A stretch of 64,000 bases of DNA from an uncultured Flavobacteriaceae bacterium (GCA_947494695.1 CANLWB010000012.1:124001-188000); one strand, 5' to 3'. Shown: positions 16,763-26,238, numbered from the stretch's first letter. The notes: generated by a model from the sequence alone, not told the origin. Program-made: numbers and translations.

Positions 16763-18141
16763 AAATTACCGTTACAGGCTTAGGTCCAGGAGATAATGAT
16801 TACATATTGCCTGTTGTGCAAAGCGCATTACAACAAGCAGAAGTGGTTATTGGTTACGATTATTATTTTCAGTTTGCAAAACCGTATTTAAAGACGGATG
16901 CAGAATTAATTTCAATGCCATTAGGACAAGAAGAGGGCCGTGCCGAAGCTGCCATTAAAAAAGCAAAAACAGGTAAGAATGTCGTGGTAATAGGTTCTGG
17001 AGATGCCAGTATTTATGCTATGGCAAGTATTGTTTATGAAATGGTTTCTAAAGGAGGCCATGAATTAGAAGATCTTGAATTAGAAACCCTTCCCGGTGTT
17101 TCGGCATTTTTAGCAGCAGGAAGTAAATTAGGTGCTCCGCTAGGTCACGATTTTTGCTGTATTTCTTTATCCGATTTAATGACGCCCTGGAACATGATTG
17201 AAAAAAGAATTCGAGCAGCAGCTATGGGCGATTTTGTGACGAGTTTATACAATCCAAAAAGCAAAAAAAGACATTGGCAATTGAGGCGATTACAAAAACT
17301 ATTTTTAGAAGAACGTGCGCCTTCCACACCCGTAGCCATTGTTAGGCATGTAACACGCCCAGAAGAAACCATTAAAATCACAACTTTAGAAGCATTGAAT
17401 CCAGACGATGTCGATATGTTTTGTTTAGTGATGATTGGTAATTCCCAGACCTATCAGTTTAAAAATTATTTAGTTACCCCAAGAGGCTATCTTAATAGAA
17501 AACCACATACAGGTAAAGAAATTCAACAAGAAAGTTTTCGGATTGTAACAGAACATATTAAAGACCTTTCCTTTTCTGTTGCCGATAAATGGGCCATTAC
17601 CAGAATCATTCATACCACTGGAATTTTAGAAGATTTTAATCATTATGCGGCGACACCAAATGCTATAGAAAACTGGCACAATCACCTTAAAAATGGTGGA
17701 GAAATAGTAACAGATGTTACTATGGTGAAAGCAGGAATTACAAAAGCATTCATTAAAAAATACAACACCAAAGTACATTGTTTATTAAATGATGAAGATG
17801 CCCAGTTATTAGCAAAAACAGAAAACATAACCCGATCACAGGCAGGTATTAGAAAAGCCATTGCGCAATACCCGAATGCCTTATATGTTGTTGGAAACGC
17901 CCCCACGGCATTATTTGAAATTATTGAACAGCTAAGAGCAAATAACAGGTTTAAACTAGCAGGTATTATTGGGGTTCCAGTAGGGTTTGTTAACGTTTTA
18001 GAAGCTAAAGAGCAACTGTCTCAAACCAAAAATACCCATTGGGCACTTATAGAAGGAAACCGAGGTGGTAGTAATGTTGCTGCAGCGATTACCAATGCTG
18101 CCTTTACTTTAGAAGAAGCTTCACACTATTTTAAATCTTAA
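16759..18141 (+). CDS. cbiHC: Fusion: precorrin-3B C17-methyltransferase (CbiH) plus precorrin-8X methylmutase (CbiC)
   Basis: The 460-residue protein joins two enzymes. Residues 1 to about 245 are CbiH/CobJ: VTGLGPGDNDYILP at the N-terminus, GSGDASIYAMA, LPGVSAFLAAGS and TSLYNPKSKKR, the ring-contraction methylase. Residues about 255-460 are CbiC/CobH: IIHTTG with the catalytic His285, IVTDVTMVKAGI and GVPVGFVN, the mutase that moves the C11 methyl to C12. The two steps are not adjacent in the pathway, so the fusion probably keeps expression matched. It is followed 3 bp later by bluB. Confidence 0.93.
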   Translation: MKITVTGLGPGDNDYILPVVQSALQQAEVVIGYDYYFQFAKPYLKTDAELISMPLGQEEGRAEAAIKKAKTGKNVVVIGSGDASIYAMASIVYEMVSKGGHELEDLELETLPGVSAFLAAGSKLGAPLGHDFCCISLSDLMTPWNMIEKRIRAAAMGDFVTSLYNPKSKKRHWQLRRLQKLFLEERAPSTPVAIVRHVTRPEETIKITTLEALNPDDVDMFCLVMIGNSQTYQFKNYLVTPRGYLNRKPHTGKEIQQESFRIVTEHIKDLSFSVADKWAITRIIHTTGILEDFNHYAATPNAIENWHNHLKNGGEIVTDVTMVKAGITKAFIKKYNTKVHCLLNDEDAQLLAKTENITRSQAGIRKAIAQYPNALYVVGNAPTALFEIIEQLRANNRFKLAGIIGVPVGFVNVLEAKEQLSQTKNTHWALIEGNRGGSNVAAAITNAAFTLEEASHYFKS

Positions 18142-18144
18142 ACA

Positions 18145-18786
18145 ATGAACAAATTCACTTCTGAAAATATTGAAACATTGGAGCAAATAATATTGGCTCG
18201 AAGGGACGTGAGAGGAAATCGTTTTATAGATAAGCAAATGACCAAAAAGGATTTGGACAAAATCCTATTTGCAGGTGTTAATGCACCTTCAGTTGGTTTT
18301 TCTCAACCTTGGGAGTTTGTGATTATTAAAGACTTAAAAATTAGAAATAAAGTAAGAGATAGCTTTTTTGAAGAGCATGAAAAAGGCAAACAACGTTTTG
18401 AAGAAAAAAAGGCAGATGCATATACACAGTTAAAATTAGAAGGTATTATAGAATCGGCACTCAATATCGCTGTCTTTTATAAACCCAGTAAGCACCCGGT
18501 GTTAGGGCAAACCTCAATGAAGGAGGCAGGCGAATATTCCGTAGTCTGTGCCATTCAAAATATGTGGCTTATGGCACGTGCTTTAAATATAGGATTGGGA
18601 TGGGTAAGTATTTTAAATGCTGAAAAAATTAAAAACATTTTAAATGCACCAGAAGATAGACAGCTTATCGGGTATTTATGTTTAGGACACGTCGATAAAT
18701 TTTATGAAAATCCAGAACTAGAGCAGTTACAATGGGAAAAACGCAAACATATCAATGATGTGGTAATAAAAGAATCGTACCAATAA
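18145..18786 (+). CDS. bluB: 5,6-dimethylbenzimidazole synthase (BluB)
   Basis: A 213-residue nitroreductase-fold flavoprotein. BluB signatures are visible: RRDVRGNRF near the start (the arginines that hold FMN), NAPSVGFSQPWEFV, and the C-terminal LGHVD. BluB breaks down FMNH2 with molecular oxygen to make DMB, the lower ligand of true vitamin B12. Its position inside the corrin-ring operon rather than beside cobT is notable, and it implies that the organism lives with oxygen although the ring genes are of the early-cobalt type. The stop is directly followed by the cbiET start. Confidence 0.92.
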   Translation: MNKFTSENIETLEQIILARRDVRGNRFIDKQMTKKDLDKILFAGVNAPSVGFSQPWEFVIIKDLKIRNKVRDSFFEEHEKGKQRFEEKKADAYTQLKLEGIIESALNIAVFYKPSKHPVLGQTSMKEAGEYSVVCAIQNMWLMARALNIGLGWVSILNAEKIKNILNAPEDRQLIGYLCLGHVDKFYENPELEQLQWEKRKHINDVVIKESYQ

Positions 18787-19992
18787 ATGAATGTATCTCA
18801 AGGACATACCGATTTTTATCTGGTAGGAATAGGGAATCATGCTACTCCAAAGTGGGATGAGGCTATTTATGCATTAATCCAAGAGTCTTCTGTCTTTTCA
18901 GGAGGAAAACGTCATTACGAATTAGTGAAACCGTTTTTGCCTCCAAATCATTCATGGATAGAAATTTCCGGGAAGATGGAAATCCTCATTCAAAAATATA
19001 AAACAATTCATTTACCCATAGTCGTATTTGTTTCTGGTGACCCTTTCTTCTATGGTTTTGGAAATACTTTACAACGCTTATTACCGCATGCAAAACTAAA
19101 AGCATATCCCTATTTCAATAGTATTCAGTTACTCTGCCATAAAACAAAAACCAACTACAATGCATTAAAAACAGTATCAGTACATGGTAGAGATTGGTCG
19201 GCTTTAGACAGCGCTTTAATTGATAGAAGTGAGTTAATAGGCGTGTTAACAGATGCTAAAAAAACACCGGCAGCAATAGCCAAACGCATGCTGCAATATG
19301 GTTTTGATAATTATTCAATAACGATTGGTGAAGCTTTAGATGGAAGCAATGAATATATTGAACAACTTGATCTTTTAGCTTGTACCCAAAAAGAACACGA
19401 TCCCTTAAACTGTGTTTTATTAAAGCAAATAACACCAAAAGACAAACCATTTGGTATTCCAGACCATGCTTTTGTCGGCTTACCGAATCGTGCAAATATG
19501 ATTACCAAAATGCCCATTAGATTAACTACCGTTAGCGCTTTGCAATTACAAAATAAAGGGGTGTTTTGGGATGTAGGATCTTGTACAGGGTCTGTCGCTA
19601 TTGAAGCCAAGCAACACTTTTCACATGTAAAAATTATTGCTTTCGAAAAACGAACAGCATGCGAAGCTATTATTCAACAAAACACAGAACATTTTTCTAC
19701 ACCAGGAATTGAGATTGTTATAGACGATTTTTTCAATTTAAATTTAAAAGATTACCCTGTTCCAGATGCCGTTTTTATTGGCGGACATGGCGGTAGGCTA
19801 AAAGAATTAATTCGTACCGTCTATCAGTTAAATCCATCTGCACGCTTCGTTACCAATGCCGTAAGAGAAAGCAGTAGCATCACCTTTATAGAAGAGTTTA
19901 CAAAATTGAATTATGAGATTAGCACGACTGTCATTCAGGTAAACACCCATAATAAAATTAGCATTCACACAGCAGAAAAAAGAAGTAAATGA
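18787..19992 (+). CDS. cbiET: Fusion: cobalt-precorrin-7 C5- and C15-methyltransferase/decarboxylase (CbiET, CobL)
   Basis: The 401-residue protein is a CobL-type fusion. The N-terminal half (about 1-205) is CbiE, with YLVGIGNHATP, FSGGKRHYELV and FVSGDPFFYGFGN. The C-terminal half (about 215-401) is CbiT, with the SAM motif FWDVGSCTGSVAIEA and FIGGHGGRLKEL. Together they methylate C5 and C15 and remove the acetate carboxyl at C12. Length fits the fused family. A 4-bp overlap joins it to cbiGF. Confidence 0.93.
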   Translation: MNVSQGHTDFYLVGIGNHATPKWDEAIYALIQESSVFSGGKRHYELVKPFLPPNHSWIEISGKMEILIQKYKTIHLPIVVFVSGDPFFYGFGNTLQRLLPHAKLKAYPYFNSIQLLCHKTKTNYNALKTVSVHGRDWSALDSALIDRSELIGVLTDAKKTPAAIAKRMLQYGFDNYSITIGEALDGSNEYIEQLDLLACTQKEHDPLNCVLLKQITPKDKPFGIPDHAFVGLPNRANMITKMPIRLTTVSALQLQNKGVFWDVGSCTGSVAIEAKQHFSHVKIIAFEKRTACEAIIQQNTEHFSTPGIEIVIDDFFNLNLKDYPVPDAVFIGGHGGRLKELIRTVYQLNPSARFVTNAVRESSSITFIEEFTKLNYEISTTVIQVNTHNKISIHTAEKRSK

Positions 19993-21830
19993 AAAAAATA
20001 GCCATTATAGCAGTTACTGACAAAGGCATAGAAAAAGCGCTTGTTATTCAGAAAGAATTTCCAAAATCATTGGTTATTACCACCTTGCAATCCAACAACG
20101 ATCATGTATCAACCATCACATCTATTTCAGATTATCTATCCGAAAATTTTTCGAAGTTAGATGGTATATGCTTTGTAACCGCTTTAGGTATTTGTGTGCG
20201 TTTAATTGCACCACATCTTAAAGATAAAAATACCGATCCTGCTGTAATTTCTGTTGATGATCTTGGATTAAATATACAATCGGTATTAAGCGGTCATAAA
20301 GGAGGTGCAAATGATTTTTGTTTAAAAACAGCCGCCATTTTAGGCGGAAAGGCTATTATATCGACCTCAAGCGACGTTCAGGAAATTTGGGCTTTAGATA
20401 CCATTGGAAATCAATTTGATTGGCAAATAGAAAGTTCCGTATCCATGAACACCATCATGGCCTTATTTGCAAACAACAAACCCACCGCCTTACTTTTAGA
20501 TATTAAAGACAAAGGCACCGAACATTTGGAAAAGACAGTTCCAGGTTTTGTGACTGTCTTTTATGAGGAAAGCGCTATTGATTTTTCTCAATTCGAATTA
20601 TTCATCGCGGTCAGCTACAAGATTTACGAGGTCACAATTCCAAGCTTGTTTTTTATTCCAAAAGTACTTTCGGTTGGATCGGGATGTTCCAAAAAATTAG
20701 ACCCCATTCTTTTTCAAGACACCTTAAAATCAGAACTAAAAACAAGAGGGTTAAGGTTTTCTGCCATTAAAAATTTTGGCTCTATCGATATTAAAGCAGC
20801 GCAACAGGCTTACTTAGATTTTAGTGCCAAAAACAAGATTCCATTTCACACATTTACTTCAGAAAAAATAAAAACTGTTTCTGTACCCAATCCAAGTGCC
20901 GTGGTACAATCTAAAATTGGTGTGGATGGGGTTTCAGAATCCTGTGCCATATTACTCTCTGGAAATAAAAATGTGTTGGTTGAAAAGCAAAAAATACATT
21001 TAGACAACAATGAAAAATTTACGTTTTCGGTTGCTTTACATACCAATGCAGAACGAAAAACATCTATTGCTATTATTGGAGCAGGTCCCGGTGACGAAGA
21101 ACTCATCACCGTAAAGGGAAAATACTATTTGGAGCAAGCCGACTGCGTGTTATATGCAGGGAGTTTAATTCCCGAAGAAATGACCGATTGGTGTAAGGCA
21201 GGGGCCGTAGTTCGTAATTCGGCAATGATGACACTCGAGGAACAGGTCTCTTTAATGCAAGACCATTATAAAAAAGGGAATGCTATTGTACGTTTACAAT
21301 GTGGTGACCCGTCTTTGTATGGTGCCATTCAAGAACAAATGACCATTTTTGACGAGTTGGGAATGGATTATTTTATTGTACCGGGTATTTCTTCATTTAG
21401 TGCAGCGGCGGCGGTTTTAAAATCTGAATTTACTATTCCAGAAGTCGTGCAATCTATTGTTTTAACCAGGGGAGAGGGTAAAACGCCCATGCCGCCAAAA
21501 GAAAGTATTGCCGCCTTTGCAGCCACCAATGCAACCATGTGCATCTTTTTAAGCGTAGGTATTGCCGCCAAAGTGCAAGCACAATTATTAGAACACTTTG
21601 ATCCGGAAACTCCGGTGGCTGTCATGTATCGGATTACTTGGAAAGATGAAGAAATTTTTGAAGGAAAATTAGAGAATCTGGCACAAATTGTAAAAGACAG
21701 TAAAAAAACAAGAACCGTATTAATTGTAGTTGGCCATGCTATTGGAGCACGTAAAAACAGATCGCAATTATACAGCCCAGAATGGAAACATATCTTTAGA
21801 ACCAATAAGAAATTTGTAATAACAGAGTAA
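19989..21830 (+). CDS. cbiGF: Fusion: cobalt-precorrin-5A hydrolase (CbiG) plus precorrin-4 C11-methyltransferase (CbiF)
   Basis: Residues 1 to about 345 are CbiG: the N-terminal IAVTDKGIEKAL, SGHKGGANDFCLK and the core GSGCSKKLDP. Residues about 354-613 are CbiF/CobM: IIGAGPGDEELITVKG, YAGSLIPEEM, LQCGDPSLYGA and PGISSFSAAAA. CbiF methylates C11, and CbiG then opens the lactone and releases acetaldehyde, so the fused steps are consecutive. CbiG occurs only in the early-cobalt pathway and supports that assignment. The gene is followed by an 18-bp gap, one of the few gaps in this operon. Confidence 0.93.
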   Translation: MKKIAIIAVTDKGIEKALVIQKEFPKSLVITTLQSNNDHVSTITSISDYLSENFSKLDGICFVTALGICVRLIAPHLKDKNTDPAVISVDDLGLNIQSVLSGHKGGANDFCLKTAAILGGKAIISTSSDVQEIWALDTIGNQFDWQIESSVSMNTIMALFANNKPTALLLDIKDKGTEHLEKTVPGFVTVFYEESAIDFSQFELFIAVSYKIYEVTIPSLFFIPKVLSVGSGCSKKLDPILFQDTLKSELKTRGLRFSAIKNFGSIDIKAAQQAYLDFSAKNKIPFHTFTSEKIKTVSVPNPSAVVQSKIGVDGVSESCAILLSGNKNVLVEKQKIHLDNNEKFTFSVALHTNAERKTSIAIIGAGPGDEELITVKGKYYLEQADCVLYAGSLIPEEMTDWCKAGAVVRNSAMMTLEEQVSLMQDHYKKGNAIVRLQCGDPSLYGAIQEQMTIFDELGMDYFIVPGISSFSAAAAVLKSEFTIPEVVQSIVLTRGEGKTPMPPKESIAAFAATNATMCIFLSVGIAAKVQAQLLEHFDPETPVAVMYRITWKDEEIFEGKLENLAQIVKDSKKTRTVLIVVGHAIGARKNRSQLYSPEWKHIFRTNKKFVITE

Positions 21831-21848
21831 AACCATTTTAAAGTTAAA

Positions 21849-22604
21849 ATGATACTAGTATTTGGCGGAACAACAGAAGGAAAAAAGGTAGCAAACCTGC
21901 TACAAGGAAGCGCTATGCCTTTTGTGTACTCTACCAAAACCAACATAGCTTTTAAAGAAACTGAGATTGCTAGTTATCGCTATGGCGCGTTAAATGAAAA
22001 AGAATTAGAAGCTTATCTTATAGAAAAGAATATTGAGATCATTATCAATGCATCCCATCCTTTTGCAGAAATACTCCATCAAACCATTGCAAAGGTTGCT
22101 GAAAAATTGCAGATTCCAGTTATACGGTTTGGACGGCAATTACTTTCTAAAACAATTCATCCGCTTGTATCTTATGTAAATACATATCATGATGCTTTAA
22201 AATTATTAAAAAGCAATCAAACCCTATTGGCTCTAACGGGTGTTCAATCCATCAAAAGATTAAAGCCTTGGTGGCAAACTAACACAAGCTATTTTAGAAT
22301 CCTTAATAGACCTGAGTCCTTAGCGATTGCTCAAAAAAGTGATTTTCCTGAAAAGCAATTGGTATTAGGTTTGCCTTCTGCAAATTTGGAAGAAGAAATC
22401 ACCTTACTTAAAACATGTGAAATAGATGTAATACTAACAAAAGAGACCGGAACCAGTGGTTTTTTATCTACAAAAATTGAGGCTGCCTTAAAAACAAATA
22501 CGCAGATTATCATCATCAATCAACCTAAAATACCCAGCTATTTTAAGGTGGTGTATACTGTTGATGAATTGGAATTAGTCATTTCTAAAAAGAGTCTGCT
22601 ATGA
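21849..22604 (+). CDS. cbiJ: Cobalt-precorrin-6A reductase (CbiJ/CobK)
   Basis: A 251-residue Rossmann-type reductase with the family N-terminus ILVFGGTTEGKKVANLL, the middle signature NASHPFAEILHQ, RFGRQ, and the C-terminal VLTKETGTSGFLSTKIEAA. It reduces cobalt-precorrin-6A to 6B with a nicotinamide cofactor. Length and motif order match the family. It overlaps cbiD by 4 bp. Confidence 0.93.
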   Translation: MILVFGGTTEGKKVANLLQGSAMPFVYSTKTNIAFKETEIASYRYGALNEKELEAYLIEKNIEIIINASHPFAEILHQTIAKVAEKLQIPVIRFGRQLLSKTIHPLVSYVNTYHDALKLLKSNQTLLALTGVQSIKRLKPWWQTNTSYFRILNRPESLAIAQKSDFPEKQLVLGLPSANLEEEITLLKTCEIDVILTKETGTSGFLSTKIEAALKTNTQIIIINQPKIPSYFKVVYTVDELELVISKKSLL

Positions 22605-23683
22605 GTTTAAGGAAAATTCCAAAAGGGCCGTTAAGAGAAGGGTTTACAACAGGAACCTGTGCCACTGCTGCTGCAAAAGCTGGATTGCTAGCTATTATTC
22701 ATCAAAAAGCGACTTTAAAAGTAAAGGTACATCTGCCAATTGATAAAGTCGTTGAGTTGCCAATACATTGTTGTGAGTTCACAGAAGATACTGCCAAATG
22801 TTCAGTAATTAAAGATGCCGGCGATGATCCCGATGTAACTAATGGCGCAGAAATAGGATGTATTGTAACATTAACACAACAAAAAGACATTCAGTTTTTT
22901 GCAGGCGAAGGTGTGGGAACGGTTACGCTTAAAGGCTTGGAACTTGCTATTGGAGAACCAGCCATAAACCCCGTTCCAAGAAAAATGATGCGTAGTGCCA
23001 TTCAAAAACTATTGCATGATTACGATTTAGAATGTGGTGTATCGATAACCGTTTTTGTTACTGATGGAAAAAGAATAGCAAAACGTACACTCAATGAACG
23101 GGTAGGTATTATGAATGGCCTCTCAATTTTAGGGACCACAGGCATTGTAAAACCGTTCTCTTCCTCATCTTATATCGCTAGTATAGAACAAGGTATAGAC
23201 GTTGCTGTTGCCAATAAAACCAACGAATTGGTTATTAATTCGGGAGCAAGAAGCGAAAAATATTTGCGTACAAAATTTAACCATCTTCCAGAATATGCAT
23301 TTATCCATTATGGTAATTGGATTGGGGAAACCCTAACAAAAATAAATATGTCGCCTATAAAAAAAGTGAGTATTGGTATTATGTTGGGGAAGGCGGTAAA
23401 ATTGGCAGGAGGAGTTACTGATACGCATAGTTGTGTTTCTAGTTGGAACAAAGATTTTGTAGTTCGATTAGCTGAAGACATTGGATTTCAAGACACTGAA
23501 AAAATTAGAGCATTAAATATGGCCGGACGATTAATTGAGTTGTTTGATTTTAATCAAAACTCCGCTTTTTTCCAGCTATTGCTAAAACATTGCTACCAGC
23601 ATACCCAAGTAAAAATTAAACAGGTAGCATTAGATATTTACCTTATTCATAAAGACGGAACACTTATTAAATATAAAAAATGA
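22601..23683 (+). CDS. cbiD: Cobalt-precorrin-5B C1-methyltransferase (CbiD)
   Basis: A 360-residue protein with the CbiD start LREGFTTGTCATAAAKA, then KDAGDDPDVTNGAEI, GVGTVTLKGL and NPVPRKMM, and the later GTTGIVKPFSSSSY. CbiD methylates C1 in the early-cobalt route, and its presence together with CbiG excludes a purely CobF-based late-cobalt route. Overlaps of 4 bp at both ends place it between cbiJ and the transporter gene. Confidence 0.94.
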   Translation: MSLRKIPKGPLREGFTTGTCATAAAKAGLLAIIHQKATLKVKVHLPIDKVVELPIHCCEFTEDTAKCSVIKDAGDDPDVTNGAEIGCIVTLTQQKDIQFFAGEGVGTVTLKGLELAIGEPAINPVPRKMMRSAIQKLLHDYDLECGVSITVFVTDGKRIAKRTLNERVGIMNGLSILGTTGIVKPFSSSSYIASIEQGIDVAVANKTNELVINSGARSEKYLRTKFNHLPEYAFIHYGNWIGETLTKINMSPIKKVSIGIMLGKAVKLAGGVTDTHSCVSSWNKDFVVRLAEDIGFQDTEKIRALNMAGRLIELFDFNQNSAFFQLLLKHCYQHTQVKIKQVALDIYLIHKDGTLIKYKK

Positions 23684-24396
23684 CAATAACTTCTTTAATC
23701 AGACCTTTAATGGCGGGTATTTTACATTCTTTTGAACCCGATCATGTTACGGCAGTTTCTGTATTGGCAACAGAAAATGCCATCAATAAAAAAAAGGTCA
23801 ATATCAAAACCGTTTTTAAAGCCTCTCAATGGGCCTTCGGACATTCGGTGACACTTTTACTTTTTGGAGCTACGGCACTACTTTTTAGAAGTATGGCTAG
23901 TTTGATTATTGAGGATGTTTCTTTTTGGGCAGAACGTATTGTTGGACCTATTATGGTCTGGTTAGGGATTGCGGCAATTAAGAGAAATTACGCCATTAAT
24001 GAGATGGTACAAAATCATAAAAAAATTGAACCACACGAGCATGACACTTCTAACCCTATACATCTTCACGGAACCAAAGGCGAAGAAATCGCAGTAAACC
24101 CTATGAATAAATCATTTTGGATTGGAATGATGCATGGTTTGGCCGGAACTGGCGGCGCATTAACGTCTGCTTTAGTGTTAAGTTCCAGTACAGTAAACGA
24201 GGCTTTATTGGTCTTAGCTATAGAATCTCTAGGGATTATTATAGCAATGGGGGTTTATAGTTACGTTCTAATTGCCGTAATGAGTCGGTTTTTAGAACGG
24301 AATTTATCGGTTTTTAAATGGATGAATGGCCTGGCAGGACTGTCATCTATTCTTATAGGAATTTTCTGGACGTATAATGCATTTTCAGGATTATGA
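23680..24396 (+). CDS. NicO/UreH-type membrane metal transporter, candidate cobalt importer
   Basis: A 238-residue protein with about six membrane helices. Helix 1 carries HSFEPDHVTAVS (H-x4-D-H), and WAFGHSVTLLLFG and MMHGLAGTGGAL repeat the His/Gly-rich signatures of the NiCoT/RcnA/UreH superfamily. A cytoplasmic or periplasmic loop near residues 113-130 has several His residues (EPHEHD, NPIHLHG) that could bind metal. Since it overlaps cbiD and the ChlI/ChlD gene by 4 bp each and is under the riboswitch, cobalt supply to the chelatases is the likely role. The direction of transport and the metal are inferred. Confidence 0.78.
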   Translation: MTITSLIRPLMAGILHSFEPDHVTAVSVLATENAINKKKVNIKTVFKASQWAFGHSVTLLLFGATALLFRSMASLIIEDVSFWAERIVGPIMVWLGIAAIKRNYAINEMVQNHKKIEPHEHDTSNPIHLHGTKGEEIAVNPMNKSFWIGMMHGLAGTGGALTSALVLSSSTVNEALLVLAIESLGIIIAMGVYSYVLIAVMSRFLERNLSVFKWMNGLAGLSSILIGIFWTYNAFSGL

Positions 24397-26036
24397 GACA
24401 GGACGAAAATCAGATTAGCTACCCATTTTCAGCGGTTATTGGTCAAGACCGTTTTAAGTTAGCGCTTATTTTAAATTTGGTCGATCCATTAATTGGAGGC
24501 GTATTAGCCATTGGAGATAAAGGCACAGGAAAAACCACTTTAATTAGATCCTTAACAAATTTAATGGGAGAAGAAAAGGAATACCCTTTTGTTAATTTAC
24601 CTATTGGAGTCTCTGAAGATCGACTTATTGGAAGCATCGACTTAGAACAATTGATTAATGCAAAAAAAGAAGTGGTTAATCTTGGATTAATGGCACAAGC
24701 ACATCTAGGTGTTTTGTATGTAGACGAAGTTAATTTATTACAAGATTACCTTACCGATATTTTGTTAGATGCCGCAGCTTCTGGTAACTATTATTTAGAA
24801 AGAGAAGGCGTTTCACGTTATTTTAAAAGTCAGTTTTGTTTAGTGGGGTCTATGAACCCTGAAGAAGGAAGTTTAAGACCGCAACTAAAAGATCGTTTCG
24901 GATTAAGTGTAATGATTTCAACTCCTAAAGATGCTAAAACACGTCAAATGATCATAAAACAACGCTTAGCTTTTGATGATGATCCTTCACAATTCATAAG
25001 CAATCACAAAAGTAAAGACGAAAGCATAGCAACACAAATTAAAACCGCTAAGCGCAAGTTGTTATCCATAAAAATAGACGATAGTATTATTGAATATTGT
25101 AGCGAATTAGCCATTCAACACCAAGTAGAAGGTTTGCGAGCTGATATTTTATTAATAAAAACGGCGAGAGCATATGCGGCTTATAAAAACATAGCAGAAG
25201 TAACCACAAAGGAGGTTGATAGCATTGCAGATTTTGTGCTAAATCACAGAAGCTTGAATACGCCAGATCAACAAGATCAATCCCAAAAGCAAAACAACCA
25301 GCCTCAAGAATCAGATCCAGATACAAATACTTCAAAAGAAGAAAAAGCCACTATTTTAATACCTGAAAATACATTTCATAAACCAAAGGAAGTAAACTCC
25401 AATACCATTCAAAACGGCACGTATTCAACGCAAAGTTTAGATGGTAATCTTACAGCATTAGACACAAAAAAAACAGTAAGCCAATATTTAGCAACCGATA
25501 AATTTGAGCTAAAAACCAAACGCAAAAGTACTGTTTTAAAACAGCATCATATTTTTTTAATAGACTCTAGTGGGTCGATGCTTAAAAACCAAATTATAGC
25601 TTACGCCAAAGGCGCCGTAAATAAAATAGCAGAACAAACAAAAACGCAAAGTACACAATTTTCTATGGTTTCTTTATTTGATGGAGACGCTCAAATTATT
25701 TTAAGAAACACTACTGTTTTGAGTACTGTTGAAACAACATTAGCAGAAATAAAAACAGGAGGGAAGACCAATTTAATTGCTGGTTTTAAGCAAATAAAAG
25801 GGTTATGTTCAGATATGGACTATCATCATGTGCTTCATGTTATTACAGATGGAAAATTAAATGAAGATAGCCATTTGGAAGATGTCACACTCGCGTTTCA
25901 AACCTATTGCAAAGGCATACATAAAACTCAAATTGTCGATGCAGAAAAAGGCATCGTAAAAATTGGGGTCGCTCAAGACCTTGCCAAACGAATCCAAGCA
26001 GAATACGAAGTTTTAATAACAGGGAATGATTCATAA
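24393..26036 (+). CDS. ChlI/ChlD-type AAA-VWA chelatase subunit fusion, partner of CobN
   Basis: The 547-residue protein joins a ChlI-type AAA domain and a ChlD-type VWA domain. Walker A is GDKGTGKTT (residues 41-49) and Walker B is VLYVDEVNLL. A low-complexity Gln/Ser/Glu-rich linker (about 285-340) leads to the MIDAS motif DSSGS at 391-395. Such proteins drive class I chelatases (Mg-chelatase, CobNST-type cobaltochelatase) by ATP hydrolysis. No bacteriochlorophyll genes are seen and CobN is 3 kb downstream, so it most likely powers CobN. The operon then pauses for a 200-bp repeat-bearing gap. Confidence 0.85.
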   Translation: MRQDENQISYPFSAVIGQDRFKLALILNLVDPLIGGVLAIGDKGTGKTTLIRSLTNLMGEEKEYPFVNLPIGVSEDRLIGSIDLEQLINAKKEVVNLGLMAQAHLGVLYVDEVNLLQDYLTDILLDAAASGNYYLEREGVSRYFKSQFCLVGSMNPEEGSLRPQLKDRFGLSVMISTPKDAKTRQMIIKQRLAFDDDPSQFISNHKSKDESIATQIKTAKRKLLSIKIDDSIIEYCSELAIQHQVEGLRADILLIKTARAYAAYKNIAEVTTKEVDSIADFVLNHRSLNTPDQQDQSQKQNNQPQESDPDTNTSKEEKATILIPENTFHKPKEVNSNTIQNGTYSTQSLDGNLTALDTKKTVSQYLATDKFELKTKRKSTVLKQHHIFLIDSSGSMLKNQIIAYAKGAVNKIAEQTKTQSTQFSMVSLFDGDAQIILRNTTVLSTVETTLAEIKTGGKTNLIAGFKQIKGLCSDMDYHHVLHVITDGKLNEDSHLEDVTLAFQTYCKGIHKTQIVDAEKGIVKIGVAQDLAKRIQAEYEVLITGNDS

Positions 26037-26059
26037 AATGAAACAGAATAATTGTTTTG

Positions 26060-26180
26060 TCATGTCGACAGAGCGAAGCATGAGCCTTTCGACTCCGCTC
26101 AAGATAAACTTGAGACATCTCATAAGAATGAGATTCTCTGCCTGTCTACCGGCAGGCTCCTCGTAAGTTTCGCTCATAGC
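26060..26180. repeat. Interspersed palindrome-rich intergenic element
   Basis: The only sizeable gap (about 200 bp) inside the riboswitch operon holds three nested inverted repeats: CTCAAG/CTTGAG (26098-26114), CTCAT/ATGAG (26119-26132) and GCCTG/CAGGC around CCGG (26140-26157). It also includes CTTTCGACTCCGCTC, a string I associate with interspersed repeats of this phylum. It is non-coding and could affect read-through into cobB. Ends are approximate. Confidence 0.55.
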
Positions 26181-26238
26181 TTCAAACAACAAATAAAGTA
26201 AATTTTATGGTTTTAGACATTCCAATCCGCTTAAAAAA

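Noticed and set aside
24393-26036. Magnesium chelatase for chlorophyll synthesis
   Set aside because: No other chlorophyll or bacteriochlorophyll genes are present, and the gene is embedded in a cobalamin operon with cobN.
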